Assembly: GCA_018825665.1 (NCBI GenBank) | Contig: JAHJEG010000022.1 | Location: 1 to 64,000 of the forward strand | DNA length: 64,000 nt | Reading direction: 5' to 3' | Source of the DNA: a bacterium | GTDB lineage: Bacteria; Campylobacterota; Campylobacteria; Campylobacterales; Sulfurimonadaceae | Shown here: positions 19,562 to 28,556 of the stretch, piece by piece | How positions within the stretch are numbered: the first letter of the stretch is position 1 | Layout: the number at the start of each line of letters is the position of its first letter | Made by a program: the position numbers and the translations under genes | The notes under the pieces: generated by a model | Told to the model about the DNA's origin: nothing | What the model saw: only the letters and a program-made list of their open reading frames with translations | Databases searched by the model: none

Positions 19562-20245
19562 ATGGAAAAAGAAGAACAACTAAAAACTAGTGCAGAAAAC
19601 AACTCGAATGACAAACAATATAATTTTGAAGATGAACTAGGCTTAACTCAAGATGAAATTAAAATTATTGAATATTATAGACGTTTATATACTGGCACTA
19701 TTATTATGGGTCAGTATCATACTAATGTGTATGAAGATTTAAGGACATCATTAGAATCATATCACAAAGAATGTTTAGAACATGCAAATTCCAACTCTAA
19801 TCCTATACAGTTTAAAGACTGGGATGATCTTTCTACTATTTTCAATAGTGAAGATAAAGCAGTTGGAACAATATTTATTTTTAATCATTTGAATAAAATA
19901 GATAATAGCATAGAAGAAAGATTGAAAAATACTAATAAAGATGGTCAATTATTTAAGGCGTTAACAAAGCTTGAGAATATATATTTGGAGCTTAAAAATA
20001 TAGTAGCGAGCAGGGATATTATAAAAGATTTGTTAATAGAAATATTTGAAAATATTCCAAATTACAAAGAGAAGCAAGAATTAATTTCAAAACTGAATGA
20101 AAATATACTAGTAGAAGCCAGTAAAATTACTCAAGTTTTTCAACATATCGACAATGTAAATGATATTAATTTGAAAGATATTTATGGAATTGACGGTAAT
20201 GGTCCTATGGCAAATGCTATTAACGAGATCAAACCTTTTCAATAA
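19562..20245 (+). CDS. Hypothetical protein at island edge
   Basis: A 227-residue, acidic, helical protein that I do not recognise, with no signal peptide or membrane segment. GGAGA six bases before the ATG at 19562 favours this start over the ATG at 19550. Codon use is as AT-rich as the Dpd genes. It is the last gene before base composition rises to the chromosomal level, so it belongs to the island; a link to Dpd function is not shown. Confidence 0.6.
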   Translation: MEKEEQLKTSAENNSNDKQYNFEDELGLTQDEIKIIEYYRRLYTGTIIMGQYHTNVYEDLRTSLESYHKECLEHANSNSNPIQFKDWDDLSTIFNSEDKAVGTIFIFNHLNKIDNSIEERLKNTNKDGQLFKALTKLENIYLELKNIVASRDIIKDLLIEIFENIPNYKEKQELISKLNENILVEASKITQVFQHIDNVNDINLKDIYGIDGNGPMANAINEIKPFQ

Positions 20246-20365
20246 TAAGAACTAGTTTTATAGGTTCAAAATGTTGGTGTCCCTTTTCAAAATTAATCAA
20301 ATTTTATCAGGTTTGAAACCATTTGTTGTAAAAAAATGTTGTAAAATTTTAGAGTCACAAAGATA

Positions 20366-20387
20366 ATAGCCCTTAAAATAGGGCTAT
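20366..20387 (-). terminator. Terminator of the DUF445 gene, at the island boundary
   Basis: A perfect 8-bp stem (ATAGCCCT / AGGGCTAT) with a six-base loop, overlapping the stop codon of the DUF445 gene. Read on the - strand it is followed by a T-rich stretch (TATCTTTG), as for an intrinsic terminator. Confidence 0.6.
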
Positions 20388-21094
20388 ATTAAGAAAGAAG
20401 AGATTAAACCAATTAGTCCACCAAAGACTCCGCCCCAAACTACCAGCCATGAGAGGTGTTCTTTGATGAGTTTTTGAACCATCTCTTTTACCATTGCGGG
20501 GCTTAGTTCGTTTAATCTTGCATCTATCACATTTTCAATCGATTGAAGCATGTCATCGCTCAAAGAAGAATTTTGCATATGGCTTTGCAAAGTTTGGTTA
20601 AACTCCTGTGTGGTGACTATTTTTATAACAGCGCTTCTCATCTTTTGCGAAAAGGGCTCTCTTAGACCTTCAAGCGCTTTTTCTCCGCCAAACATACCCA
20701 GCATTCCGCCAAAAGAGGATTCCATAACAGTCTTGCTCAGTGCATCAAAGGCCGGTGAAAAATCAGTTTCTTCTATGATGGGTACAAGGTCTATCTTCTT
20801 TTCTTCATTTTTAAAAAAATTGTCAAGCTGTTCTTTTGTAAAAAACTCACTCATCATAAGCTTTTTTACGGCTTCTTTAAAGGCTTCAAATCGTGCAGGA
20901 ATAACTCCGGAACCATAAAGAAAAGGAACCTTTTCAAAGAGCATGTGGATTGCCAGTTGGTTTGTCAAGGCTCCGGAGAGAGCGAATAAACCTGTAAAAA
21001 GCAAAAGAGAATCAAAGCTGCTATCAAGTGAGAATGAGAGGGCTATGAGAGCCAAGGCTGTAAGGTTGGTTATAAAACTTTTATTGAATTTCAA
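20384..21094 (-). CDS. DUF445 family membrane protein
   Basis: A 236-residue protein with DUF445 hallmarks: GALTNQLAIHMLFE near 40-53 and a GSGVIPARF segment soon after. Two hydrophobic helices lie at the N terminus (about 8-50) and one at the extreme C terminus (WGGVFGGLIGLISSFLI). Function is unknown in the family. It is the first gene right of the AT-rich island and has ordinary chromosomal composition. Confidence 0.85.
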   Translation of the reverse strand: MKFNKSFITNLTALALIALSFSLDSSFDSLLLFTGLFALSGALTNQLAIHMLFEKVPFLYGSGVIPARFEAFKEAVKKLMMSEFFTKEQLDNFFKNEEKKIDLVPIIEETDFSPAFDALSKTVMESSFGGMLGMFGGEKALEGLREPFSQKMRSAVIKIVTTQEFNQTLQSHMQNSSLSDDMLQSIENVIDARLNELSPAMVKEMVQKLIKEHLSWLVVWGGVFGGLIGLISSFLI

Positions 21095-21172
21095 AATAAA
21101 TCTCCTGTTTAAAAATGGAATTATACAAAAAAGGTATCATTATGCAAATATAATACCTAAAAGAGAAAAAAA

Positions 21173-21646
21173 ATGAAGCAAATAAGCTATGAGCTGTTTA
21201 AAACCGCAGATGTCAAAGAGATCGTAGAAGTGATAGAAAAAGAGCTTGGAACAAGAAATGAATCCCCTTTTTGGACGGATAAGATAGTTCCTTTTTCTGA
21301 GGCTATCTTAAGTGTTCTGATCCCTTTGCGGGATAACAGGATGCTGTTTGACCCTGAGGGAAATCCTCAGGGAGAGCTGACTCCGGAACTGTTTTTGGAC
21401 TGGAGCGATTTTGTAAGTTTGAAGAGCCTGGCGTTTACCTTGCAAAAATCAAATGTTGCAAGGGAACTGTTACGAACCAATCTGGACAAATCCACATGCC
21501 AAAAGTATGAGCAGATCGATTTGAAGCTTTTGGGAGATTACCTTAGCCGCTATACGGTAAACCTTGAAAATGAGTCGCTGGATTTTCCGATATCCAACTA
21601 TAATCTGCATCAGGGTGTCAGTAATGTAATCAAGTCACTTCTGTAA
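21173..21646 (+). CDS. Hypothetical cytoplasmic protein
   Basis: A 157-residue protein, divergent from the DUF445 gene. It has no signal peptide. A PFSEAILSVLIPLRD segment and an ELTPELFLDW segment are its most ordered-looking parts; the family is not recognised. An AGAGAAAAAA stretch precedes its ATG. A strong hairpin follows, so it is probably monocistronic. Confidence 0.6.
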   Translation: MKQISYELFKTADVKEIVEVIEKELGTRNESPFWTDKIVPFSEAILSVLIPLRDNRMLFDPEGNPQGELTPELFLDWSDFVSLKSLAFTLQKSNVARELLRTNLDKSTCQKYEQIDLKLLGDYLSRYTVNLENESLDFPISNYNLHQGVSNVIKSLL

Positions 21647-21663
21647 AAAATACCGCCAAAATA

Positions 21664-21698
21664 TACTCAAAATATCTTAAATCGATATATTTTGAGTA
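21664..21698 (+). terminator. Hairpin after hypothetical gene
   Basis: A perfect 12-bp inverted repeat (TACTCAAAATAT / ATATTTTGAGTA) with an 11-base loop lies 18 bp past the stop. It has no following T-run, so it is a transcript 3' end or partial terminator rather than a clear intrinsic terminator. Confidence 0.5.
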
Positions 21699-21770
21699 CT
21701 CCTCATCTACTTTTAGTTATAATAAAATGTATGTAAAGAACCACAAAAAAAATGAAGCAGGTTTTTGTAA

Positions 21771-23738
21771 ATGTCAAATCATTCTTTTAGCACCTTCGAT
21801 GTCTCCATAGATTTTATCCCTCTCAATGTTGCCGTATATGAGTATGTTGGTGATGGCTTTTGTATTGTTGATTTCAACACAATGGCTGAGCAGACAGAAA
21901 ATGTAAAACGGGAGGATATTATCGGCAAGCGATTAGAGAAAGTTTTTCCGGGCGTTAAGGATTTTGGGCTGTTTGATGTACTTCTGAGGGTGTATGAGAA
22001 AGGGGGCTGTGAAGACGCAGATCTGGGATTTTATGATGACGGGCGTGTCAGCGGATGGAGAAAAAACAGAGTATGCAGGCTTGAAAACGGCAATGTCATA
22101 GCACTTTACAGTGATATGACGGTTCAAAAGGATATAGAAAGCAGGCTTGAATCCTTAGGCATAATCCTGGACAACAGCATCAATGAAGTCTATATCTTTA
22201 ATAAAGAAGATTTACATTTTACCTATCTCAATAAAGCGGCGCAGAAAAATATCGGCTATACAATCAGTGAGATGCAGACCATGACCCCTGTGGATATTAA
22301 GCCTGAGTACGATTTAAAGAGTTTTTTGGAGTTGATAGAACCGCTGATGAGAGGGGAAAAAGATTTTCTTGTCTTTGAGACTGTTCATGAGAGAAAGGAT
22401 GGCACACGCTATAATGCGGAGATACGTCTTCAGAGTGTAAACAGAGGGAATACGGAGCAGTTCGTTGTGCTTACACATGATATTACGGATAGAAAAAATG
22501 CTCAGAGCAAACTGCTTGAGAGTGAAGAAAAATTTAGAAATATTGCCGAAAATGCACTTATGGGGATATTTATTTATAAAGAAAGGGGTCTTTATGCAAA
22601 TCAGGCTCTCGTTGAGATAAGCGGATATTCTACCCAAGAACTCTATGCTATGTCTCCCTGGGATTTGGTTACGCAGGAGTACAAAGAGCAGGTCAGGAAT
22701 ATATCCAAAAGGCGATTAAGGGGTGAGAAGTTCCCTCAGGAATACGAGGATATCAAGCTTGTAAAAAAAGACGGAAAAATCAGAACCGTACGCATCTCAA
22801 CGCAGACTATCATGTATGGCAATGCATATGCAGGAATGGGAACGATGATCGATATAACCGATATACAAGAAACAAAACAGCAGCTTAAGCTGTTGGCACA
22901 GGCGGTTGAACAGATGGATGAGCTTGTGCGAATCACGGACAAGGACGGAATTATCACCTATGTCAATGATGCGCTTGTGGCACATACCGGGTATAAGCAT
23001 GTGGAATTGCTGGGCAAAAAGATAGGGCTGTATAAATCAGGACTTCATAAAAAAGAATTCTACAAAGAATTATGGGAGACCATTGCATCGGGCAAGACAT
23101 TTAGAGGCGTTTTTATCAACAGAAAAAAAGACGGACAGATATATTATGAAGAGGAAACGATTACTCCCATCGTAGATGATAAGCAGAATATACAGTATTA
23201 TGTAGCAACCAGCCAGGATATTACGGACAGAGTCAAGATGGAAGAGAAACTCCATACCTTAGCTACGATAGACAGCATAACGTGTATTTACAACCGTAAT
23301 AAAATCGGTGAAGAGCTTGACATAGAGATAGCCCGTGCGAAGCGCTATGAGAGCAGTTTTGCACTGATAATGTTTGACATAGATTTCTTTAAAGCGGTAA
23401 ACGACAGATATGGTCACGATATGGGGGATTATGTTTTAAAAGAACTCTGTGCAGTTGTCTCAAAGCTGATACGTGAGAGTGACCGTTTTGGGAGATGGGG
23501 CGGAGAGGAATTTATTATTATCACTCCGATTATTCAAAAAGAGCAGGTGATGCTTCTTGCAAATAAATTAAAAGACGTCATCGCCACGCACGCCTTTAAA
23601 GAGATTAGCAAGGTAACGATAAGCATAGGGATAACTCTTCTAGGGCGTGAAGACACAAAGGAAAGCCTCCTAAAAAGAGTGGATAACGCCCTGTATGAGT
23701 CAAAAAACAGAGGTAGAAACAGGGTGAGTTTCAAATAG
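21771..23738 (+). CDS. Multi-PAS diguanylate cyclase
   Basis: A 655-residue cytoplasmic sensor that should make cyclic di-GMP. I see four PAS-like regions, roughly 12-115, 127-240 (with its VLTHDITDRKNAQ end), 250-370 and 375-490 (YYVATSQDITDR end). A C-terminal GGDEF domain follows, with GGEEF active site and the RESD inhibitory site five residues before it, so feedback inhibition by product is likely. The linker LHTLATIDSITCIYNRNKI is the usual start of the domain. There are no transmembrane segments or EAL domain. A TATAAT-like box is about 50 bp upstream. The input signal is not evident. Confidence 0.9.
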   Translation: MSNHSFSTFDVSIDFIPLNVAVYEYVGDGFCIVDFNTMAEQTENVKREDIIGKRLEKVFPGVKDFGLFDVLLRVYEKGGCEDADLGFYDDGRVSGWRKNRVCRLENGNVIALYSDMTVQKDIESRLESLGIILDNSINEVYIFNKEDLHFTYLNKAAQKNIGYTISEMQTMTPVDIKPEYDLKSFLELIEPLMRGEKDFLVFETVHERKDGTRYNAEIRLQSVNRGNTEQFVVLTHDITDRKNAQSKLLESEEKFRNIAENALMGIFIYKERGLYANQALVEISGYSTQELYAMSPWDLVTQEYKEQVRNISKRRLRGEKFPQEYEDIKLVKKDGKIRTVRISTQTIMYGNAYAGMGTMIDITDIQETKQQLKLLAQAVEQMDELVRITDKDGIITYVNDALVAHTGYKHVELLGKKIGLYKSGLHKKEFYKELWETIASGKTFRGVFINRKKDGQIYYEEETITPIVDDKQNIQYYVATSQDITDRVKMEEKLHTLATIDSITCIYNRNKIGEELDIEIARAKRYESSFALIMFDIDFFKAVNDRYGHDMGDYVLKELCAVVSKLIRESDRFGRWGGEEFIIITPIIQKEQVMLLANKLKDVIATHAFKEISKVTISIGITLLGREDTKESLLKRVDNALYESKNRGRNRVSFK

Positions 23739-23761
23739 TCTATTGCACTTTATCTTTATAT

Positions 23762-23772
23762 TTCCACATGCC
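23762..23772 (+). repeat. TTCCACATGCC word, intergenic copy
   Basis: An exact copy of the dispersed 11-base word, 24 bp after the cyclase gene and not in coding sequence. See the finding on the dispersed word. Confidence 0.8.
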
Positions 23773-23844
23773 AGACTTTTAGAATGTCTCCTTATGTTTA
23801 ATATAAATTCTATATAATAATAAAAAAATAAGACGGGCTTAAAA

Positions 23845-26800
23845 ATGAACAGATTCATAGAATATTTTATAAAAAACAAGCGTTTGAACTATATGCTTTT
23901 AATCTTTTTGGCGTACATGGGTTTCAATGCTTATGTGAACATCCCAAAAGAGCTGTTCCCAAACGTAGAGCTTGACAAGATAAGTGTGACAGGCTTTTAT
24001 GCCGGCACAAGTGCAACAACCATGGACAAGATGGCTGTACGTGATATCGAGGATGCGTTAAGCTATATCACCGGGATTGACAAAGCCGAGACGACTATAG
24101 CTCCGGGTGCTTTTGCAATCATACTGACCATCAATGAAGACGCAGACAAAATCAATGTACTCAACAAGGTAAAAGACTCCATAGCCAATTCAAAACAGTT
24201 TCTTCCATCGGATATGAATGAGCCGGTTGCGAATCTATTGGACAAGACAAGACCTTTGATCTATCTCTCTTTATCATCGAGTAAACTCTCAAGAGGCGAG
24301 CTAACCCTCTTAGCCGGCGATATCAAGTCTAAAATAGCACGGATAAAGAATATCAGCGATGTCGTAATAAGGGGTGATTCCAACGAAGAAGTCACTATAG
24401 AGATTGATTCGAGGGCTATTTTGGCCTATAATTTGAATCCGAATGCAGTTTTAAACGCTATTTCGGAACTTTCCTATATCTTTCCTATCGGAAATATTGA
24501 AGAAAAGGGAAATTTTGTATTTATATCTACGGTCAACGGAAAATCCAATGTAGAGGAATGGAAGAAAAGCATACTCAAAGTAGAGGACAAATACATAAAA
24601 CTGGGTGATATCGCAGATGTACAGATTCATTATCCCCAAACGGACACATTGGCCAGTTTCAACAACAACCCAACCCTTACCCTTGTAATATCAAAGGGTG
24701 AGGCGGGTAACTCTATTGAACTCTCCAAAGAGTTAAGAGCCTACGCGAAAAAGCTTGAAGAAAATTATGAAGGGGTGATGTTTAATTTTTATCAGGACAG
24801 TTCTGCTCCTGTAAAAAGCCGTCTTGATACGGTTATCTCAAACCTGATGTTTGGACTTATCCTGGTCTTTTTGTCCATGTACATCTTGATAAATCTTCGT
24901 ATCGCTTTTATCGTCGCCCTTGGGATCCCTTTTTCCTTTACTATAGGACTTTTGTTTATCTACTATATGGGATATTCTATAAATATAGTCTCCCTTTTGG
25001 GCGCGCTGATTGTTATCGGTATCGTCGTAGATGATGCCATAGTCGTGAGCGAAAATATTCAGCGCCATATAGATGAGGGGATGGACAATCATGAAGCGGC
25101 GATAGAGGGTGTAAAAGAGATGCTTCTGCCTGTTACATTGGCCACGGTGACCACGGTTGTCGCATTTTTGCCTATGTTTATGCTGACGGGCGAGACGGCT
25201 TTGTTCCTGGTTTTGATACCTATCGTGGTCGTGATGATTTTGACCGCTTCGCTTATAGAGAGTTTTTTATTTTTGCCGCTTCATGCCGAGGAAGTTTTAA
25301 CAAAGAGTAAAAATGTTGTGAATTGGGAACCTTTTCAGAACCTTTACATCAATGTTCTGTCATTTTTTATAGAATACAAAAAGAGTTTTATAATTATGTT
25401 CTTGGTCTTAATCCCTATTTTTACGGTGATGACGGCAAAGTCCATGAAGTTTCAGTTTTTTCCAAACTTCGACGGAAACAACCTTTATATATCCGGACAG
25501 CTTGACATCAATACTCCTATAGAAGAAACATTTGCAATAGCAAGAGAGATAGAAGCCAAAATCATGGAGCACTCTGAAGAGTTTTCTCTCAAACACGTCT
25601 CTTCAATCAGCGGATACAGAAGAAGTCTCTCCGGCGAGACGCAGAGAAACAACAATGTCTTTTATGTAACAATGGAACTTTATGACAGAAAAGAGACGAA
25701 TTTCATAAACAGATATATCAATCCTATTCTGAATTTCAGTTTTGAGTTTGACAGCCCTGAAGCTATACGGGAGAAAAAGACATTTGAACTCTCCCCCCGT
25801 CTCAAAGAGATTATTATGCCCTTTAAAGAGAAGTACAAGATGGATGAACTCGGTGTAGCCGAGGATAGACCTGGACTTATCCGCAGTGATATACAGGTGA
25901 ATCTCTCAGGCAGCAATGATGCGGCACTCGAATATGCGATCAAAAAGCTAGAAGAAAAGCTCTCAACGATACAAACCGTTTCAAACTACAGTGATAATAT
26001 CCGCTACGGAAAGATGGAGTATAAGATAAAGATTAACTCTTACGGCGAAGAGCTTGGTCTGAGTGAAGCTTCCATAGCCAAAGTCTTGAGCGGATATTTT
26101 CTTGAGGGGCGACAGGCCACCACTTTTAATGAGCGCGGCGTAATGGAGATAAAAACACAGGATGTTGCAAAAGACAGCATCAGAACCTTTTTAGACTTCA
26201 ACATCGCTCTTGAGGACGGCCGTTATGTAAAACTCACCGATGTCGCCGAAATAGTAGAGCTGCGTGATTATGAAAAAATAGATAAGCTAAACGGAAATAT
26301 AGTAAAAACGGTTTTTGCCAAGGTGGACAAACAGAGAATTACGCCCGAGGAGGTCTTATCTGAGCTTGAACCGCTGTTGGATGAGATATCCGCTTCGGGT
26401 ATAGAGGTGAATATTCTTGGAGAAAATGAAAAAAGCAAGCAGCTAAAAGATGATATGAAGGGCACGGTGATTCTCGCACTGTTTTTAATGTTGCTCGCAC
26501 TTTTGCTGATTTTCTCAAAAATAAAATATGCATTGATGGTTATGAGCGTGATACCGCTATCCATTTTGGGTGCGCTTTTGGGGCATAAGCTTTTGGGAAT
26601 GAATCTTAGTATGCCCTCTATCATAGGTATATTGGGGCTTGCGGGAGTTGTAATTAATGACGGGATTATTATGCTTGATTTTTTACACGCAACGCATAAC
26701 TCGGAGACCTTTTTCCGCCGTGCAAAATTAAGACTGCGTCCAATCGTCATAACATCAGTGACGACATTTTTGGGCTTGCTGACACTTATCTTTTACGCTA

Positions 26801-26970
26801 CGGGACAGGCTGTGATTCTTCAGCCTATTGCTATTTCTATAGGTTTTGGTTTGATTTGGGGGACATTCTTAAATCTTTTATATCTTCCTACCCTCTATGC
26901 CCTGGTCAATGATATACAGCCGCTTCGAAAATCAGTTGAGGAACAAAAGATAGAGGACACCTCAAAGTAA
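23845..26970 (+). CDS. RND-family efflux permease (AcrB/AcrF type)
   Basis: A 1041-residue inner-membrane proton-driven permease with the two-fold RND layout: TM1 near 15-33, a large periplasmic loop, TM2-6 near 330-470, then TM7, a second loop and TM8-12. TM4 carries the proton-relay pair in VIGIVVDDAIVVSENI. No membrane fusion protein or TolC gene lies beside it, which is unusual for this class, so partners must be elsewhere. Some Campylobacterota have such solitary permeases. The substrate cannot be told. Confidence 0.88.
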   Translation: MNRFIEYFIKNKRLNYMLLIFLAYMGFNAYVNIPKELFPNVELDKISVTGFYAGTSATTMDKMAVRDIEDALSYITGIDKAETTIAPGAFAIILTINEDADKINVLNKVKDSIANSKQFLPSDMNEPVANLLDKTRPLIYLSLSSSKLSRGELTLLAGDIKSKIARIKNISDVVIRGDSNEEVTIEIDSRAILAYNLNPNAVLNAISELSYIFPIGNIEEKGNFVFISTVNGKSNVEEWKKSILKVEDKYIKLGDIADVQIHYPQTDTLASFNNNPTLTLVISKGEAGNSIELSKELRAYAKKLEENYEGVMFNFYQDSSAPVKSRLDTVISNLMFGLILVFLSMYILINLRIAFIVALGIPFSFTIGLLFIYYMGYSINIVSLLGALIVIGIVVDDAIVVSENIQRHIDEGMDNHEAAIEGVKEMLLPVTLATVTTVVAFLPMFMLTGETALFLVLIPIVVVMILTASLIESFLFLPLHAEEVLTKSKNVVNWEPFQNLYINVLSFFIEYKKSFIIMFLVLIPIFTVMTAKSMKFQFFPNFDGNNLYISGQLDINTPIEETFAIAREIEAKIMEHSEEFSLKHVSSISGYRRSLSGETQRNNNVFYVTMELYDRKETNFINRYINPILNFSFEFDSPEAIREKKTFELSPRLKEIIMPFKEKYKMDELGVAEDRPGLIRSDIQVNLSGSNDAALEYAIKKLEEKLSTIQTVSNYSDNIRYGKMEYKIKINSYGEELGLSEASIAKVLSGYFLEGRQATTFNERGVMEIKTQDVAKDSIRTFLDFNIALEDGRYVKLTDVAEIVELRDYEKIDKLNGNIVKTVFAKVDKQRITPEEVLSELEPLLDEISASGIEVNILGENEKSKQLKDDMKGTVILALFLMLLALLLIFSKIKYALMVMSVIPLSILGALLGHKLLGMNLSMPSIIGILGLAGVVINDGIIMLDFLHATHNSETFFRRAKLRLRPIVITSVTTFLGLLTLIFYATGQAVILQPIAISIGFGLIWGTFLNLLYLPTLYALVNDIQPLRKSVEEQKIEDTSK

Positions 26971-27050
26971 AAAGATGATAAAGCCCAAAAAAGCGAAGGT
27001 GAGTATCACTCTCAGGCTGAAAAAGAAAAGAAACTTTATAAAACCGGGCA

Positions 27051-27470
27051 TTATTTATATGGGATGACAGGCAGATTCTTGCCCTTGACAAACATCATCC
27101 CGCCTTGCAGGTTAATCACTTCATAGCCAAACTCTTTAGATAGAAAGTTGGAGATTATCTTTGTTCTGCTTCCTGTTCTGCATATAAGTGCAAAAGGTTT
27201 TGTCGTATCGACTTTGGCCGTTAGCTCTTTTAAAAAAGTTTCTACATTATACGCACCCTGCTCATTAAAGAACATAATCGGGATGGCCCCTTTTAAAAGA
27301 CCGGTCTCTTTCCACTCCGCAGGTGTTCGCACATCGATGATGGGAGTTTTTGAGAGAAGTATTTTTTCGGATGGATATTCATTTATCACGGCGGCTAAAA
27401 GAGATGTAGATAAAAACAGAGCGGAAAGTATTATTTTTTTTAACACGCGGGCATCTATATATCGGTTCAT
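27051..27470 (-). CDS. Periplasmic rhodanese-like protein
   Basis: A 139-residue single-domain rhodanese with an N-terminal signal peptide (KKIILSALFLSTSLLAAV). The active loop is CRTGSR, cysteine present, so sulfur transfer or thiosulfate/persulfide handling in the periplasm is plausible. PIIDVRTPAEW and GYEVINLQGGM are typical rhodanese strands. The start at 27470 follows TGGAGCAAAA; an upstream in-frame start would extend into the divergent neighbour and lose the signal peptide. Confidence 0.88.
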   Translation of the reverse strand: MNRYIDARVLKKIILSALFLSTSLLAAVINEYPSEKILLSKTPIIDVRTPAEWKETGLLKGAIPIMFFNEQGAYNVETFLKELTAKVDTTKPFALICRTGSRTKIISNFLSKEFGYEVINLQGGMMFVKGKNLPVIPYK

Positions 27471-27531
27471 TTTTGCTCCATATGGAAATTTAAGTGTATA
27501 ATTATATCTATAAATAAATAATAGGCTTAAA

Positions 27532-27903
27532 ATGGCAGCATCAAATAAAGCTATAGACAATGCAATGCGACTTCGCTATATAAGAGCTTTGGAGAGGTTC
27601 CACAAGGGGATTGTGTCCTATCTGTCCAATACTCCCGAACTTAGCAAAGAGGGCTTCGATAAGAAGATAGAAAACTCTCTAAAACTGCTCAAAAGGGTTG
27701 AAGAGATAGCCTTGTACAAGGGTGAACTCCAAGACCTTCAAAAACTTGTCAAAAAAATGGTCTCCTACAAAGAATCGGACGAAGATATCGAAAATATAAA
27801 AGAGGAGATTCTTTACAGCTCCAATCAGCTTGACAAGTCCAAAAATGCCAGACGATACAAAAAAGACAAGCACTCTGGCGATATGTACAAAGACTGGGAA
27901 TAA
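27532..27903 (+). CDS. Hypothetical helical protein in front of two-component genes
   Basis: A 123-residue, highly charged, coiled-coil-like protein without membrane segments; I do not recognise the family. Its stop overlaps the start of the response regulator, so the three genes form an operon. It might tune the sensor pair, but nothing in its sequence shows this. Confidence 0.65.
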   Translation: MAASNKAIDNAMRLRYIRALERFHKGIVSYLSNTPELSKEGFDKKIENSLKLLKRVEEIALYKGELQDLQKLVKKMVSYKESDEDIENIKEEILYSSNQLDKSKNARRYKKDKHSGDMYKDWE

Positions 27904-28556
27904 TGGCTAGAATATTGCTTGTGGAGGACGATCCGACCCTTTCAGAAACTCTCAAAGAACTGCTTGAGGATGAGGGCTACATTGTCACGCATGCGGGCAA
28001 TGCCAACAATGCACTTGAGGCGACGTACAAGCAGGAGTTTGAGCTCTTGCTATTGGATGTCAATATCCCTGATTTTAACGGCTTTGACCTTTTGGATATG
28101 TTTAGAAAATCAGGGAACAAAGCCCCGTGTATCTTTTTGACCTCCCTGAGCGATATAGCTTCATTGTCCCGCGGTTTTGAAGTTGGCGGGGATGATTACA
28201 TCAAAAAGCCATTTGATTTTGATGAGCTCCTCGTCAGAATACAGGCAATTCTTCGAAAATCTTTTGCTTCTTTGAACAATATTATTTTGTATAAACATCT
28301 TACGTATAAAATAGCCACGAACGAGTTGTTTGATGGGAACAAGCTGATTCTCTTTGCCCCGCAGGAACAAAAACTGCTGCTCCTTTTTTTTAAAAAAATC
28401 AACGAAACGATAAACAAGGAAGAATTGCTTTACGAGCTTGACGGAGAAAATGAGTCAAGCGAGGGCGCTTTGAGAGTTTATATCTCCAAGCTGAGAAAAG
28501 CCGGATTGGAGATTCAGACCATCAAGGGAACAGGATACAGACTTGTTAAAGCATGA
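27903..28556 (+). CDS. OmpR-family response regulator
   Basis: A 217-residue regulator. The receiver domain has acidic pocket E8-D9-D10, phosphoacceptor Asp52 (LLLLDVNIP), Thr80 and the lysine of YIKKPF at 101-102. The C-terminal winged helix ends with SKLRKAGLEIQTIKGTGYRL, typical of OmpR/PhoB DNA-binding domains. It is coupled to the histidine kinase gene downstream. Confidence 0.93.
   Translation: MARILLVEDDPTLSETLKELLEDEGYIVTHAGNANNALEATYKQEFELLLLDVNIPDFNGFDLLDMFRKSGNKAPCIFLTSLSDIASLSRGFEVGGDDYIKKPFDFDELLVRIQAILRKSFASLNNIILYKHLTYKIATNELFDGNKLILFAPQEQKLLLLFFKKINETINKEELLYELDGENESSEGALRVYISKLRKAGLEIQTIKGTGYRLVKA

Noticed and set aside
20550-20918. Open frame on the + strand inside the DUF445 gene
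   Set aside because: It is antisense to a well-conserved family and has no ribosome binding site or recognisable protein features.
27471-27560. N-terminal extension of the rhodanese
   Set aside because: It would bury the signal peptide and overlap the divergent gene; the start at 27470 has a ribosome binding site.
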